A DNA stretch of 64,000 bases from Kineococcus sp. NBC_00420. GTDB taxonomy: Bacteria > Actinomycetota > Actinomycetes > Actinomycetales > Kineococcaceae. The stretch spans positions 2,852,001 to 2,916,000 of the forward strand of contig NZ_CP107930.1 of NCBI RefSeq assembly GCF_036021035.1. The letters run 5' to 3'. A model generated the notes under the pieces. The model did not search any database, was not told the DNA's origin, and worked only from the letters and a program-made list of their open reading frames with translations. How positions within the stretch are numbered: position 1 is the stretch's first letter; the number at the start of each line of letters is the position of its first letter. Below, one piece after another: positions 31,024-41,665 of the stretch. The position numbers and the translations under genes are program-made.

Positions 31024-31865
31024 GGCTCACGGTGCGCCGCGCACGGGCCGGTGACCGGGGGGTGCGACGGGTCCGACGGGTCCTCGTGCTGGGGTTGGCC
31101 GGCGTCCTCCTCGCCGGGTGCGGCACCGCGAAGGACGACGCGCCGGTCGACCCCACGCTCGACGCCCTCACCGTGAAGGGCCGCGCCGCCAAGACCGGCT
31201 ACTCCCGCGAGGAGTTCGGCAACGGCTGGGTCGACACCGACCACAACGGCTGCGACACCCGCGACGACGTCCTCGCCCGCGACCTCACCGACGTCACGTT
31301 CAAACCCGGCACGCAGGACTGCGTCGTCCTCACCGGAACCCTCGACGACCCCTACGGCGGCGCGACGATCTCCTTCACCCGCGGTCAGGGCACCAGCGAG
31401 GCCGTGCAGATCGACCACGTCGTCGCGCTGTCCGACGCCTGGCAGAAGGGCGCACGGTCCTGGGACGCCGCGAAGCGCGTCGAGTTCGCCAACGACCCGC
31501 TGGAACTCCTCGCCGTCGACGGCCCGACCAACTCGGCCAAGGGTGACGGTGACGCCGCGACCTGGCTCCCCCCGGACCGGGGTTACCGCTGCACCTACGT
31601 CCAGCGCCAGGTGGAGGTGAAGGCCAAGTACGGGTTGTGGGTCACCCCGGCCGAGCGGGACGCGATGGCCGGGGTCCTCGCCGACTGCCCCGCCACCTCC
31701 ACTTCCACCGCCATTTCCACCGCCACCAGCACCACCTCTGCGCCCCCGGTGGCGTTCACGAGCTGCGCCGCCGCCCGCGCCGCCGGGGCCGCCCCGCTGC
31801 ACCGCGGCGACCCCGGCTACAGCACCGACCTCGACGGCGACGGGGACGGCACCGCCTGCGAGTAG
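31020..31865 (+). CDS. Lipoprotein HNH nuclease (DUF1524) with Excalibur domain
   Basis: 281 residues. The signal peptide RRVRRVLVLGLAGVLLAGCGT has lipobox L-A-G-C, so the protein is probably anchored outside. The DUF1524 HNH fold shows DHNGCDTRDDVLARDL, then the catalytic VQIDHVVALSDAWQKGA (D-H) and FANDPLELLAVDGPTNSAKG (N-D-P-x-N). This is a family of secreted endonucleases. The C-terminal Excalibur motif is FTSCAAARAAGAAPLHRGDP then DLDGDGDGTACE, a putative Ca2+ site. A Ser/Thr linker joins the domains. It overlaps the HTH gene by 4 nt. Confidence 0.88.
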   Translation: MRLTVRRARAGDRGVRRVRRVLVLGLAGVLLAGCGTAKDDAPVDPTLDALTVKGRAAKTGYSREEFGNGWVDTDHNGCDTRDDVLARDLTDVTFKPGTQDCVVLTGTLDDPYGGATISFTRGQGTSEAVQIDHVVALSDAWQKGARSWDAAKRVEFANDPLELLAVDGPTNSAKGDGDAATWLPPDRGYRCTYVQRQVEVKAKYGLWVTPAERDAMAGVLADCPATSTSTAISTATSTTSAPPVAFTSCAAARAAGAAPLHRGDPGYSTDLDGDGDGTACE

Positions 31866-31972
31866 TCGGGCCACGATGGAACTCCTCCGGCGCTCAAGGA
31901 CGTCCGTCGCGGTGTCGAGGCAACCGTGGACCGGGTCACCCGACCGGGTGACGACGTCGGAGGTCCCCGGTC

Positions 31973-33559
31973 ATGATCCGTACTCTGCGCAACCTGAAGG
32001 TCGCGGCGAAGCTGTTCGCCGGTTTCGGCGTCGTCTGCGTCCTGCTCGTGGTGCTCATCGTCGTGGGAACGACCCGCCTGGCGACCGCGCAGGGCCACCT
32101 GTCCGACCTGTACTCCTCCTCGATGGCCTCGGTCAGTGCCGTCGACGACGTCAAGGCCAGCTTCCTGCAGATGAACCAGGACCTCTCCAACGTCGCCCTC
32201 GCCGAGGACGACGCCTCCACCCAGGCCGCCGAGCAGGCCATGACCGGTGACGACCAGGCGAGTGAGAAGGCCTGGAAGGCCTACGAAGCCAGCGGTCCCG
32301 GAGCCCCGGCTGCGCTGCGCAAGACCACGCGGGACCTGCTGGACCAGCAGGACCAGGCCCGCCCCGGCGCGATCGCCCCCGCCGAGCTGGCCGACCCCAG
32401 CGAGTTCATCGCCTACCGCGCCCAGAACCTCAACCCCCTGACCGACAAGATCCTCACCGCCCTCGACCAGCTGGGCGCCGCCGAGGACGAGGCCGCGAAA
32501 GCCACCCGCGACGCCGGAGCGAGCGCGTACCACTCCGCGGTGGCGTTGATGATCGGGCTGGGCGCGGCATCGTTGCTCTTCGCCGTCGCCGTCGCGGTCG
32601 TGATCGCCCGCTCCATCGCCATCCCGTTGGCCGAGGTTGTCATCGTCATGCGCGGCCTCGCCCAGGGGCGCCTGGACCGGCGGATCCAGCACGAGAGCGA
32701 GGACGAGGTCGGCCAGCTCGCCGAGGCCACCAACACCTCCCTGGACCACCTCAGCGACCTCGTGCGCCAGATCACCGACAACGCGACCACCCTCTCGGCC
32801 TCCTCGGAGGAGCTCACCACCGTCGCCACCCAGCTGTCCTCCGGCGCGGCGGAGTCCTCCGCCCAGGCCCAGGTCGTCTCCGCCGCGACCGAGGAGATCA
32901 GCGCCAACATCGGCACCGTCGCCGCCGCCGGTGAGCAGATGACCGCGGCCATCAACGAGATCGCCACCTCCACCGCACAGGCCTCCCAGACCGCGGCGAC
33001 GGCGGTCGCCGCGGCCGACGACGCCGGGGCGACGATCGAGCGGTTGGGCACGTCGAGCCGGGAGATCGGCGACGTGGTCAAGCTCATCACCACCATCGCC
33101 GAGCAGACGAACCTGCTGGCGCTGAACGCGACCATCGAAGCGGCCCGGGCCGGGGAGATGGGCAAGGGATTCGCCGTGGTGGCCGGGGAGGTCAAGGAAC
33201 TGGCGCAGCAGACGGCCCGGGCCACCGAGGAGATCGTCGCCAAGGTGAACGCCACCCAGGCCGACGCCCACGCCGCAGCCGAGGCGATCACCCAGATCGG
33301 GGAGGTCATCGCCAGCATCGACGGGCTGCAGTCCACGATCGCGGCGGCGGTGGAGGAGCAGTCGGCCACCACCTCGGAGATGGTCCGCAACGTCACCGAG
33401 GTCTCCGGCGGGTCCCAGGAGATCTCCGCGAACATCTCCGGCATCGCCGCGGCCGCGGAGCAGACGACCACCAGCGCTCAGCACACCGCGACCACGGCCG
33501 CGGACGTGTCCCGCGCCGCGAGCGACCTGCAGTCCCTGGTGGGCCGTTTCACGCTCTGA
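31973..33559 (+). CDS. Methyl-accepting chemotaxis protein
   Basis: 528 residues. One N-terminal helix ([25 protein letters not shown]) leads to a four-helix-bundle (4HB_MCP-like) sensor of about 150 residues, then a second helix ([23 protein letters not shown]). HAMP follows ([20 protein letters not shown]), then the signalling domain with [20 protein letters not shown] and [19 protein letters not shown]. It should control CheA, and thus flagellar or type IV pilus motility. Kineococcus-type organisms are motile, which fits, but no che genes are in the window. Confidence 0.92.
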   Translation: MIRTLRNLKVAAKLFAGFGVVCVLLVVLIVVGTTRLATAQGHLSDLYSSSMASVSAVDDVKASFLQMNQDLSNVALAEDDASTQAAEQAMTGDDQASEKAWKAYEASGPGAPAALRKTTRDLLDQQDQARPGAIAPAELADPSEFIAYRAQNLNPLTDKILTALDQLGAAEDEAAKATRDAGASAYHSAVALMIGLGAASLLFAVAVAVVIARSIAIPLAEVVIVMRGLAQGRLDRRIQHESEDEVGQLAEATNTSLDHLSDLVRQITDNATTLSASSEELTTVATQLSSGAAESSAQAQVVSAATEEISANIGTVAAAGEQMTAAINEIATSTAQASQTAATAVAAADDAGATIERLGTSSREIGDVVKLITTIAEQTNLLALNATIEAARAGEMGKGFAVVAGEVKELAQQTARATEEIVAKVNATQADAHAAAEAITQIGEVIASIDGLQSTIAAAVEEQSATTSEMVRNVTEVSGGSQEISANISGIAAAAEQTTTSAQHTATTAADVSRAASDLQSLVGRFTL

Positions 33560-33811
33560 CCTGCTGTCGGACAGCACCTCGGGAGGGTCCGGGCGCGGGG
33601 TGGCCGGTTCTCGCGCCCGACTCGCAGCGACCGTCGGGCCCCGCCCGTCAGCGCGTCGCGGACCACGGGGAACGGGTCCCCCCCGCAGTGGACGCCGTCG
33701 ACGCAGGCGTCGATCCCGTCGGTGGTCCGGACCCGCTGACGTCGGCAGCGACGGGGGTCCAGAGGTTCCGCAGTCGTGCGCACATCCGATCACCTCCCCT
33801 AACCTGCGGTG

Positions 33812-34717
33812 GTGAAGATCGTCATCGCCGGCGGGTCCGGCGCCCTGGGCCGACGCCTGAGCGCGCACCTGACCGACGCGGGTCACGAGGTCGTCGTCCT
33901 CACCCGCCGACCCGTCGACGGTCCGCACCGCCAGGTCGGCTGGGACGGGCGGACGCTCGGTCCGTGGGCGCGGGAACTCGAAGGGGCCGCGGTGGTGAAC
34001 CTCGCCGGCGAACTCGTCGACCGCCGCCCCACCACGGCGAACGTCGACCTGCTCACCTCCTCCCGCGTCGACCCGACCCGCGCCCTGGCCGCCGCGGCGG
34101 CCACCCTCGACGAACCCGTTCCCGTGTGGGTGCAGGCCAGCACGCTGGCCGTCCACGGTGACGCCGGAGACCGGCTGATCTCCGAGTCCTCCCCGCCCGC
34201 TGACGGCCCGCCGCAGATGGCAGGCGTCGCCACCGCCTGGGAGTCCGCCGCCGCCGGCGTCAACGCCCGACGTCAGGTGGTGCTGCGGACGAGCATCGTC
34301 CTCGACCGGGGGACCCCCGCGCTGGACCGGCTCGCGTGGCTGACCCGGATCGGCCTCGGCGGCCGGGTCGGCAGCGGCCGGCAGTGGTTCAGCTGGATCC
34401 ACGTCGACGACTGGCTGCGGGTCGTGTCCTGGTGCCTGGGTTCCGAGGAGCCCCCCGAGGGCGTGCTCGCGGTCACCGCCCCCAACCCCGTGCGCAACGC
34501 CGAACTCATGCGGAGCCTGCGCCGGGTCCTGCACCGCCCACCGGCCCCGCCGACCCCCGCGCCGCTGCTGCACGTGGGCGCCGTGCTGCTCCGCACCGAC
34601 CCCGCCCTCGGGCTCACGGGCCGCCGGGCGGTGTCCGCGAAGCTCACCGCCGCCGAGTTCCGCTTCACCCACCCGCACCTGGACGGGGCGCTGGAGGACC
34701 TGCTCGCGCGTCGGTGA
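33812..34717 (+). CDS. TIGR01777-family epimerase (SDR39U1-like)
   Basis: 301 residues. The N-terminal Rossmann motif VKIVIAGGSGALGRRLSAHL binds NAD(P). The middle contains VVNLAGELVDRRPTT and WVQASTLAVHG. A conserved C-terminal domain (DUF1731; SGRQWFSWIHVDDWLRV and APNPVRNAELMRSLRRVL) follows. The start is the second of two GTG codons, with TAACCT centred 9-10 nt upstream, compatible with leaderless transcription. The reaction of the family is not established; sulfur or cell-division links have been proposed. The 252 bp upstream hold no gene. Confidence 0.9.
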   Translation: MKIVIAGGSGALGRRLSAHLTDAGHEVVVLTRRPVDGPHRQVGWDGRTLGPWARELEGAAVVNLAGELVDRRPTTANVDLLTSSRVDPTRALAAAAATLDEPVPVWVQASTLAVHGDAGDRLISESSPPADGPPQMAGVATAWESAAAGVNARRQVVLRTSIVLDRGTPALDRLAWLTRIGLGGRVGSGRQWFSWIHVDDWLRVVSWCLGSEEPPEGVLAVTAPNPVRNAELMRSLRRVLHRPPAPPTPAPLLHVGAVLLRTDPALGLTGRRAVSAKLTAAEFRFTHPHLDGALEDLLARR

Positions 34718-34735
34718 CGGCAGCGCCGCCCCGGG

Positions 34736-36031
34736 TCACGCGGGAGGGGTGAACGTCACCACCGCCTCCGCGGGCACGTCGGGGTAGGGACGGGGCCGCC
34801 CGTCGCGTTCCACCTCCAGGTCGATCCCCCCGGCGAGCAGCAGTTCGCGACCCGTCCACACCGCCGCGGTCTCCGTCCGGCGCGGCCAGGGACCGTCGGT
34901 GATCTCCGTCCACTCGTCCGCGGCCGAGTCGTAGGCCGCGCCCAGCGGACCGGTCGCGGGGTTGCAGACGCCGCCGTAGTCCGACGAGTGGTCGTCCGAG
35001 CCGTCGCCGTCGGTGCACCGGCCCAGGTCCCGCTCGCGCGCGCCACCCCACACCAGCAACCGGGTCCCGGCCCAGACCACGACCGGTCCACCCTTCCCGG
35101 TTCCGCTGCCCAGCAGCGGGATCGGACCGTCCGCGCCCCGGTGCCACCGGTCGCTCGAGGGGTCGTAGGCCAGCGCCCCGGCGAGCGGGTCGTAGGCCAG
35201 GACCTGCGTCCCCGTCCAGACCACGTCGCTGCCCGGCACGAGGACGGGCCCGACGGCGACGTCCCGCCACGCGCCCGTCGCCGGGTCGAAGGCCAGCCCG
35301 GCCTCGACCGTCCCCGCGGTGGACGTCTCGCTGGACCACACCATCCACTCCGCACCCGTCCACACGCTGTGGGCGCTCGCGGAGGCGTTCTCGCCCCCCG
35401 GCCTGCTCACCTCCGCAGCCGGTGCGGGCAGCGCCGTCCAGGCCGGATCACCCGGCCGCAGACTCCACCCGCCCTGCGCCGGCGACCACACCAGCACCCG
35501 GTCGCCGGCCCACGCGCTCGTCGCCACCGCGGCGTCCGCGGGCCACGGCAGGTCGGGCAGCCTCGTCCAGCGACCGCCGGCGGGACCGGGCGTGAACAGC
35601 GCGCTGCTCCGCGCGTCCCCCGGCCGGCTCTCGCACTCCGCCAGCGGATCACGGCCACCCACCAGCACGGCGCCGCTGCCCGTCCAGAGCAGGTCGGCGT
35701 CCTGCCGGGGGCCGATGGGCGACGGCGCCATGGCCGTCCAGGTCGTCGTCCCCGGGTCCCACGCCGCCCCGTCGGGTTGCGGGGTGGAGGAGCAGCCGTC
35801 GGTCCCGACCGGCAGTCCACCCCAGACCAGCGCCTCCGTGCCCGTCCACACCGCGGCCTGACCGCGCCGCAGGACCGGGGCCCGGACCGGCGGGGCCGGG
35901 AGCGCCGTCCAGCCGCGGGTGTCCGGGGCAGGCGGTTCGGCGGACCCGCCGCCGCCCGAACACGCCGCCGCCACCAGCAACGTCACCAGCAACGCCACCA
36001 GACCCACCGCCGGGAACCTCCACGTCCGCAC
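34736..36031 (-). CDS. Kelch-like lipoprotein (paralog 2)
   Basis: 431 residues. The signal peptide RFPAVGLVALLVTLLVAAACSGGGG has lipobox A-A-A-C. At least six W-blade units follow: QAAVWTGTEALVWGGLPV, ADLLWTGSGAVLVGGRDP, SVWTGAEWMVWSSE, VVWTGTQVLAYDP, VVWAGTRLLVWGGARERD and AAVWTGRELLLAGG. This motif set is shared with the lipoprotein at 21851. A beta-propeller exposed at the cell surface is expected; ligand unknown. The protein is also notable for its Asp-rich insert (GRCTDGDGSDDHSSDYGG). It is convergent with the epimerase gene. Confidence 0.8.
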   Translation of the reverse strand: MRTWRFPAVGLVALLVTLLVAAACSGGGGSAEPPAPDTRGWTALPAPPVRAPVLRRGQAAVWTGTEALVWGGLPVGTDGCSSTPQPDGAAWDPGTTTWTAMAPSPIGPRQDADLLWTGSGAVLVGGRDPLAECESRPGDARSSALFTPGPAGGRWTRLPDLPWPADAAVATSAWAGDRVLVWSPAQGGWSLRPGDPAWTALPAPAAEVSRPGGENASASAHSVWTGAEWMVWSSETSTAGTVEAGLAFDPATGAWRDVAVGPVLVPGSDVVWTGTQVLAYDPLAGALAYDPSSDRWHRGADGPIPLLGSGTGKGGPVVVWAGTRLLVWGGARERDLGRCTDGDGSDDHSSDYGGVCNPATGPLGAAYDSAADEWTEITDGPWPRRTETAAVWTGRELLLAGGIDLEVERDGRPRPYPDVPAEAVVTFTPPA

Positions 36032-36101
36032 CCCCCGATGGTGACGGGTGCGCGCTCCGCTCCGCAGCGCTCTGCTCCGAGCCGCCCCTGCGAGCGCCCC
36101 G

Positions 36102-36124
36102 GATCACTAGGGTCGGAGGGTGTC
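36102..36124 (+). promoter_or_regulatory. Duplicated promoter/leader of membrane module 1
   Basis: GATCACTAGGGTCGGAGGGT plus GTC. It carries a TAGGGT -10-like box 6 nt before the GTG at 36120 and GGAGG overlapping the same space. The identical 23 bp recur at 37498-37520 before module 2. The spacing suggests a leaderless mRNA beginning at the GTG. Confidence 0.7.
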
Positions 36125-36860
36125 GCAGGAGACCGTCGAGCACCCGCCCCGCACTCCGCGTGCCCTGACCGTGTCCGTGTGGGCGCTCGCCGTCGTGGGC
36201 CTGGCGCTGCCGGTGCTGACCGTCGGGGTGTACCAGCACGTGCTGGCCGGCGCCCTCGACGCCCAGTACTTCACCAGTTCGAGCTCCGACGAGTACGGCA
36301 GCTCGATCGTCACCGAGGCCCCCGGGGTCACCTTCTGGGACCGGTGGACCCTCGTCTCCTACGTCGTCCCCATCGACCGGGTACTGCTGGCCGCGACGGC
36401 GGTCTGCGTCCTCGTCGCGGCGGTGCACGTCGCGGCGGGGAACCGGTTCCCGGTGCCGCGTCCCTGCCGGTGGGTGGCGGCCGCGGGAGGTGCGGTGTCC
36501 GCCCTCGTCGCGCTCGCGGTGCTGGGGGTCACGGTCGCCGTCTCCCAGCGGTCCCCGGAGGACGGCGGCTACTTCACGCCGACGACGGGGCTGGTGGAGC
36601 TGGTCCTGCCGGTGTCGGCGATGGTCGCGGTCGTCGTCTTCGGGGTGGTCGCGGTGATCGTGCTCGTGGGCGGTCCCCTCCCGTTCGTCGAACGCGACGC
36701 CGAGGACCCCGAAGACTCCGAGGAACCCGCGAAACTCGACGAACCCCTGGAACTCACGCAGGCCCCGGTGCCGGTGGAGCCTGAACCCGTCGCGGTCCCC
36801 GTCACGTTCCCCCGCCCGAGCGCGGAGGACTACGCCCGGTACCGCAGGCCCGGCGCATGA
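36120..36860 (+). CDS. Membrane protein, module 1 first gene
   Basis: 246 residues with four membrane helices (about 16-38, 82-105, 117-142 and 160-185). A conserved extracellular patch is ALDAQYFTSSSSDEYGSSIV and FWDRWTLVSYVVPIDRVLLA, and an acidic cytoplasmic tail ends in FPRPSAEDYARYRRPGA. The same tail and FWDRW patch occur in the protein at 37516, so the two are tandem paralogs. No known family is recognised. It overlaps the next gene by 4 nt and probably forms a complex with it. Confidence 0.72.
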   Translation: MSQETVEHPPRTPRALTVSVWALAVVGLALPVLTVGVYQHVLAGALDAQYFTSSSSDEYGSSIVTEAPGVTFWDRWTLVSYVVPIDRVLLAATAVCVLVAAVHVAAGNRFPVPRPCRWVAAAGGAVSALVALAVLGVTVAVSQRSPEDGGYFTPTTGLVELVLPVSAMVAVVVFGVVAVIVLVGGPLPFVERDAEDPEDSEEPAKLDEPLELTQAPVPVEPEPVAVPVTFPRPSAEDYARYRRPGA

Positions 36861-37462
36861 GCGCCGACCTCGGACCCCTCGGACCCGACGAGCTCGACGA
36901 CGTCGAGACGGGACGGTCGGGCTCCCGCTGGTCGTGGGTGTTCTGGCTGCTCCTCACCGCGTCCGCGACACCGCTGGCCCTGTCCGTCGCTGCGGCGCAA
37001 CGGATCCTCACCAGTCCCGACGTCGTCGAGGAGGCCAGCGACCTGCAGCGTCCACCCTCCGTCTTCGCCGACCGCTGGGGCACGCTGCTGACCTACGACC
37101 CCCTGAGCTGGCCCACGGCGATCAGCGCGTTCACCCTGCTCGTCCTCGCGGCGGTCGCGGTGAGCGGACGACCGGAGTGGCTAGTCGTGGCCCGCCGGCG
37201 AGCCGCCGTCGGGGCGCTCGCCGCGGGGTGCGCGCTGTGGTCGCTCGGAACGACGGCGGTGTCCGCCTGGGCGGAGTTCCGCGGGCCGACGGCGCGGCAA
37301 CAGGACGGCGACGCGCAGGGGTACCTGCGGGTGGTCCCGCTGCAGTGGCTCCCGGCGGCCGGCCTCACGCTCCTCGCGGCCGTCGTCGCGCTCGTGGCGC
37401 TCGGGCTCTGCCTCGCCACCCGGCCTCGGAGGGCGAGCGGTGGGGAACCCGCGACCGACTGA
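36857..37462 (+). CDS. Membrane protein, module 1 second gene
   Basis: 201 residues, four membrane helices. The conserved start is SGSRWSWVFWLLLTASATPLALSVAAAQ and the periplasmic-side stretch VFADRWGTLLTYDPLSWPTAI. The protein at 38271 (DRWSWVFWVLLGTAALPLFLAVASVQ; VFSDRWELVESLSTV) is its paralog. The function is unknown. The arrangement (short start, GPTARQQDGDAQGYL loop, acidic or basic tail) is similar in the two. It overlaps the preceding gene by 4 nt. Confidence 0.72.
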   Translation: MSADLGPLGPDELDDVETGRSGSRWSWVFWLLLTASATPLALSVAAAQRILTSPDVVEEASDLQRPPSVFADRWGTLLTYDPLSWPTAISAFTLLVLAAVAVSGRPEWLVVARRRAAVGALAAGCALWSLGTTAVSAWAEFRGPTARQQDGDAQGYLRVVPLQWLPAAGLTLLAAVVALVALGLCLATRPRRASGGEPATD

Positions 37463-37497
37463 GTCGAGTTCCGCGGAGCGGCCCGTTCGCCACCGAC

Positions 37498-37520
37498 GAT
37501 CACTAGGGTCGGAGGGTGTC
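37498..37520 (+). promoter_or_regulatory. Duplicated promoter/leader of membrane module 2
   Basis: The same 23 bp as at 36102-36124, with TAGGGT and GGAGGGTG leading into the GTG at 37516. The identity is limited to this block and ends right after the start codon. Confidence 0.7.
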
Positions 37521-38274
37521 CCAGGAGATCCACGACCCGCCCAAGACGCCGCTCGGGCTGCACGTCGTGGCGTGGGCGCTCGCCGTCGTCGCCGCCCTGC
37601 TGCCCGTCCTGCTCCTGGTGGTCGACCAGCGCGTGCTCAGCGGCGCGCGGGACCGGAACTACTTCCTGAGCTACACCTCCGACGGGTCCGGGAACGAGTC
37701 GACGTCGCTGCAACCGGACATCTCCTTCTGGGACCGGTGGAGCGTCCTCGACTACACCGCCCCGCCGGACCGGCTGCTGCTGGCCTCCGTGGCGGTCTGC
37801 GTCGTGGTCGCGGCCCTGCACCTCGCGGGGGGACGGCGGTGGCCGCTGCACCGCGGCTGCCTCCGGCTGGCGGTCGGGGCGGGGGCGTTGTCCGCCCTGT
37901 GCGCGGCCGTGGTCTTCGTCGTGGACGTCCTCCGGTTGCAGGTCCCGCAGGACGACCGACGCTGGTACTCGACGACGTCGACCCTGCTCGACATCGCGTG
38001 GCCGCTGTCGGCGCTGGGGACGGTCGTGGTGTTCGGGGTGGTGGTCGGCGTCGTGCTGCTGGGTGCTCCCGCCCCGCGGGTGGAGCCGGACCGCGCGGCG
38101 GCCGACGACCCCGGCGAACCGGAGCCCGCGCTCGTCGTGGTCGACGCCGAGGAGGTGGGCGCGGCCGACGAGGGCGCGCCGGAGGAGCGGGAGCCCGTCG
38201 TCGTCGAACTCCCGCCGGCGTTCCCCCGCCCGACGGCCGAGGAGTACGCCCACTACCGCCGGCCCGGCGCATGA
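37516..38274 (+). CDS. Membrane protein, module 2 first gene
   Basis: 252 residues with the same four-helix plan as the protein at 36120: VSQEIHDPPKTPLGLHVVAW, then FWDRWSVLDYTAPPDRLLLA, and the tail FPRPTAEEYAHYRRPGA. The extracellular loop (ARDRNYFLSYTSDGSGNEST) differs in sequence, so the copies are diverging, perhaps to bind different partners. The start is a GTG in the duplicated promoter block. It overlaps the next gene by 4 nt. Confidence 0.72.
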   Translation: MSQEIHDPPKTPLGLHVVAWALAVVAALLPVLLLVVDQRVLSGARDRNYFLSYTSDGSGNESTSLQPDISFWDRWSVLDYTAPPDRLLLASVAVCVVVAALHLAGGRRWPLHRGCLRLAVGAGALSALCAAVVFVVDVLRLQVPQDDRRWYSTTSTLLDIAWPLSALGTVVVFGVVVGVVLLGAPAPRVEPDRAAADDPGEPEPALVVVDAEEVGAADEGAPEEREPVVVELPPAFPRPTAEEYAHYRRPGA

Positions 38275-38900
38275 GCTGCGACGTCCCGTCCCCGGTCGAC
38301 GAGGACCTCGAGCCGGACGACCGGGACGACCCGAGCGACCGGTGGTCGTGGGTCTTCTGGGTCCTGCTCGGGACGGCCGCGCTGCCGCTGTTCCTCGCGG
38401 TGGCCTCGGTGCAGCACCTCCGGGCCGACGCGTCGGTGATGGCGCCGTACCTGGCGGGTCCGGGCTACCCCTCTGCGGTCTTCTCCGACCGGTGGGAGCT
38501 CGTCGAGTCGCTGTCGACCGTGGGTTCCGCCGGGCCCCTGACCGCCGTCGCCGTCGTGGTCCTGGCCGGGGTCGTCGCGAGCCGCCGGCCCGGCTGGCTG
38601 GTCGCGCCCGGGGCGCGGTGGGCGGTCGCCGCGCTGGGTCTGGCCTGCGCGCTGTGGACGGCGGCCACCGCCACCCTCTCGGCGTGGGCGGCGCTGGGAG
38701 AACCGACGGCGCGTGAACTCGCGGAGGCCCAGGACGGTTCGCCCCCCACGACCTGGGTGGACTGGGCTCCGGGAGCCGCTCCGCAACTCTTCGCGGTCGT
38801 CCTCGCGCTGGCGGCGGTCGTCCTCTGCGTCGTCAGCCGCGGACCTGGCCGTTCCCGCCCCGTCGACTCCCCGGACCCGCCACGATGGCCCGATGAGTGA
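38271..38900 (+). CDS. Membrane protein, module 2 second gene
   Basis: 209 residues, paralogous to the protein at 36857, with WSWVFWVLLGTAALPLFLAVASVQHLRA, VFSDRWELVESLSTVGSAGP and CALWTAATATLSAWAALGEPTARELAEAQDG. It has four helices. The ATG overlaps the stop of the preceding gene and its own stop overlaps the ATG of the gene at 38893, so all of 37516-39192 is one transcription unit. Function unknown. Confidence 0.72.
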   Translation: MSCDVPSPVDEDLEPDDRDDPSDRWSWVFWVLLGTAALPLFLAVASVQHLRADASVMAPYLAGPGYPSAVFSDRWELVESLSTVGSAGPLTAVAVVVLAGVVASRRPGWLVAPGARWAVAALGLACALWTAATATLSAWAALGEPTARELAEAQDGSPPTTWVDWAPGAAPQLFAVVLALAAVVLCVVSRGPGRSRPVDSPDPPRWPDE

Positions 38901-39192
38901 ACTCGACGGTGAGCGCGGCTGGACCGACGACGACGCGGCCTGGTCGAACCCGGTGGAGAGGAACCTCGACCGGCTGAAGAACTCGGCCGTCGCGGGCACC
39001 GTGCTCGGGGTCCTGCTGGGGTTCATCGCGGTGGCCGTCCAGCAGAACGGGAGCGCGGGCACCGGGGAGGTGTCCTGGGGTGCGGTCATCACCTTCGTGG
39101 TCGCCCTCGGGTCCGTGGCCTGGGGTGGTCTCGCCGCCCTCGCCTACTGGTCCTGCGGGGCCCTGCTCGCCGGCCGGACCCCGCCGGACTGA
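38893..39192 (+). CDS. Small two-helix membrane protein (99 aa)
   Basis: 99 residues from the ATG at 38893, which overlaps the stop of the previous gene. An acidic N-terminus (MSELDGERGWTDDDAAWSNP) is followed by two helices: KNSAVAGTVLGVLLGFIAVAVQQ and GAVITFVVALGSVAWGGLAALAYWSC. No family recognised. It ends 1 bp before the stop of the convergent UvrA-like gene. It has no counterpart in module 1, so it was added to or lost from one copy. Confidence 0.6.
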   Translation: MSELDGERGWTDDDAAWSNPVERNLDRLKNSAVAGTVLGVLLGFIAVAVQQNGSAGTGEVSWGAVITFVVALGSVAWGGLAALAYWSCGALLAGRTPPD

Positions 39193-39193
39193 C

Positions 39194-41587
<2,394 letters not shown>

Positions 41588-41665
41588 CGTGTCCCCGTCC
41601 CTCGCCCCGTCGGTTCCACGCCAACGCTAGCGGGGAGCGGGAACGGAGGGCTTCTCCGATCGCGA

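Noticed and set aside
33560-33811. Short plus-strand frames between the chemoreceptor and epimerase genes
   Set aside because: No ribosome binding site, no conserved motif; I see only the probable leaderless promoter of the epimerase gene.
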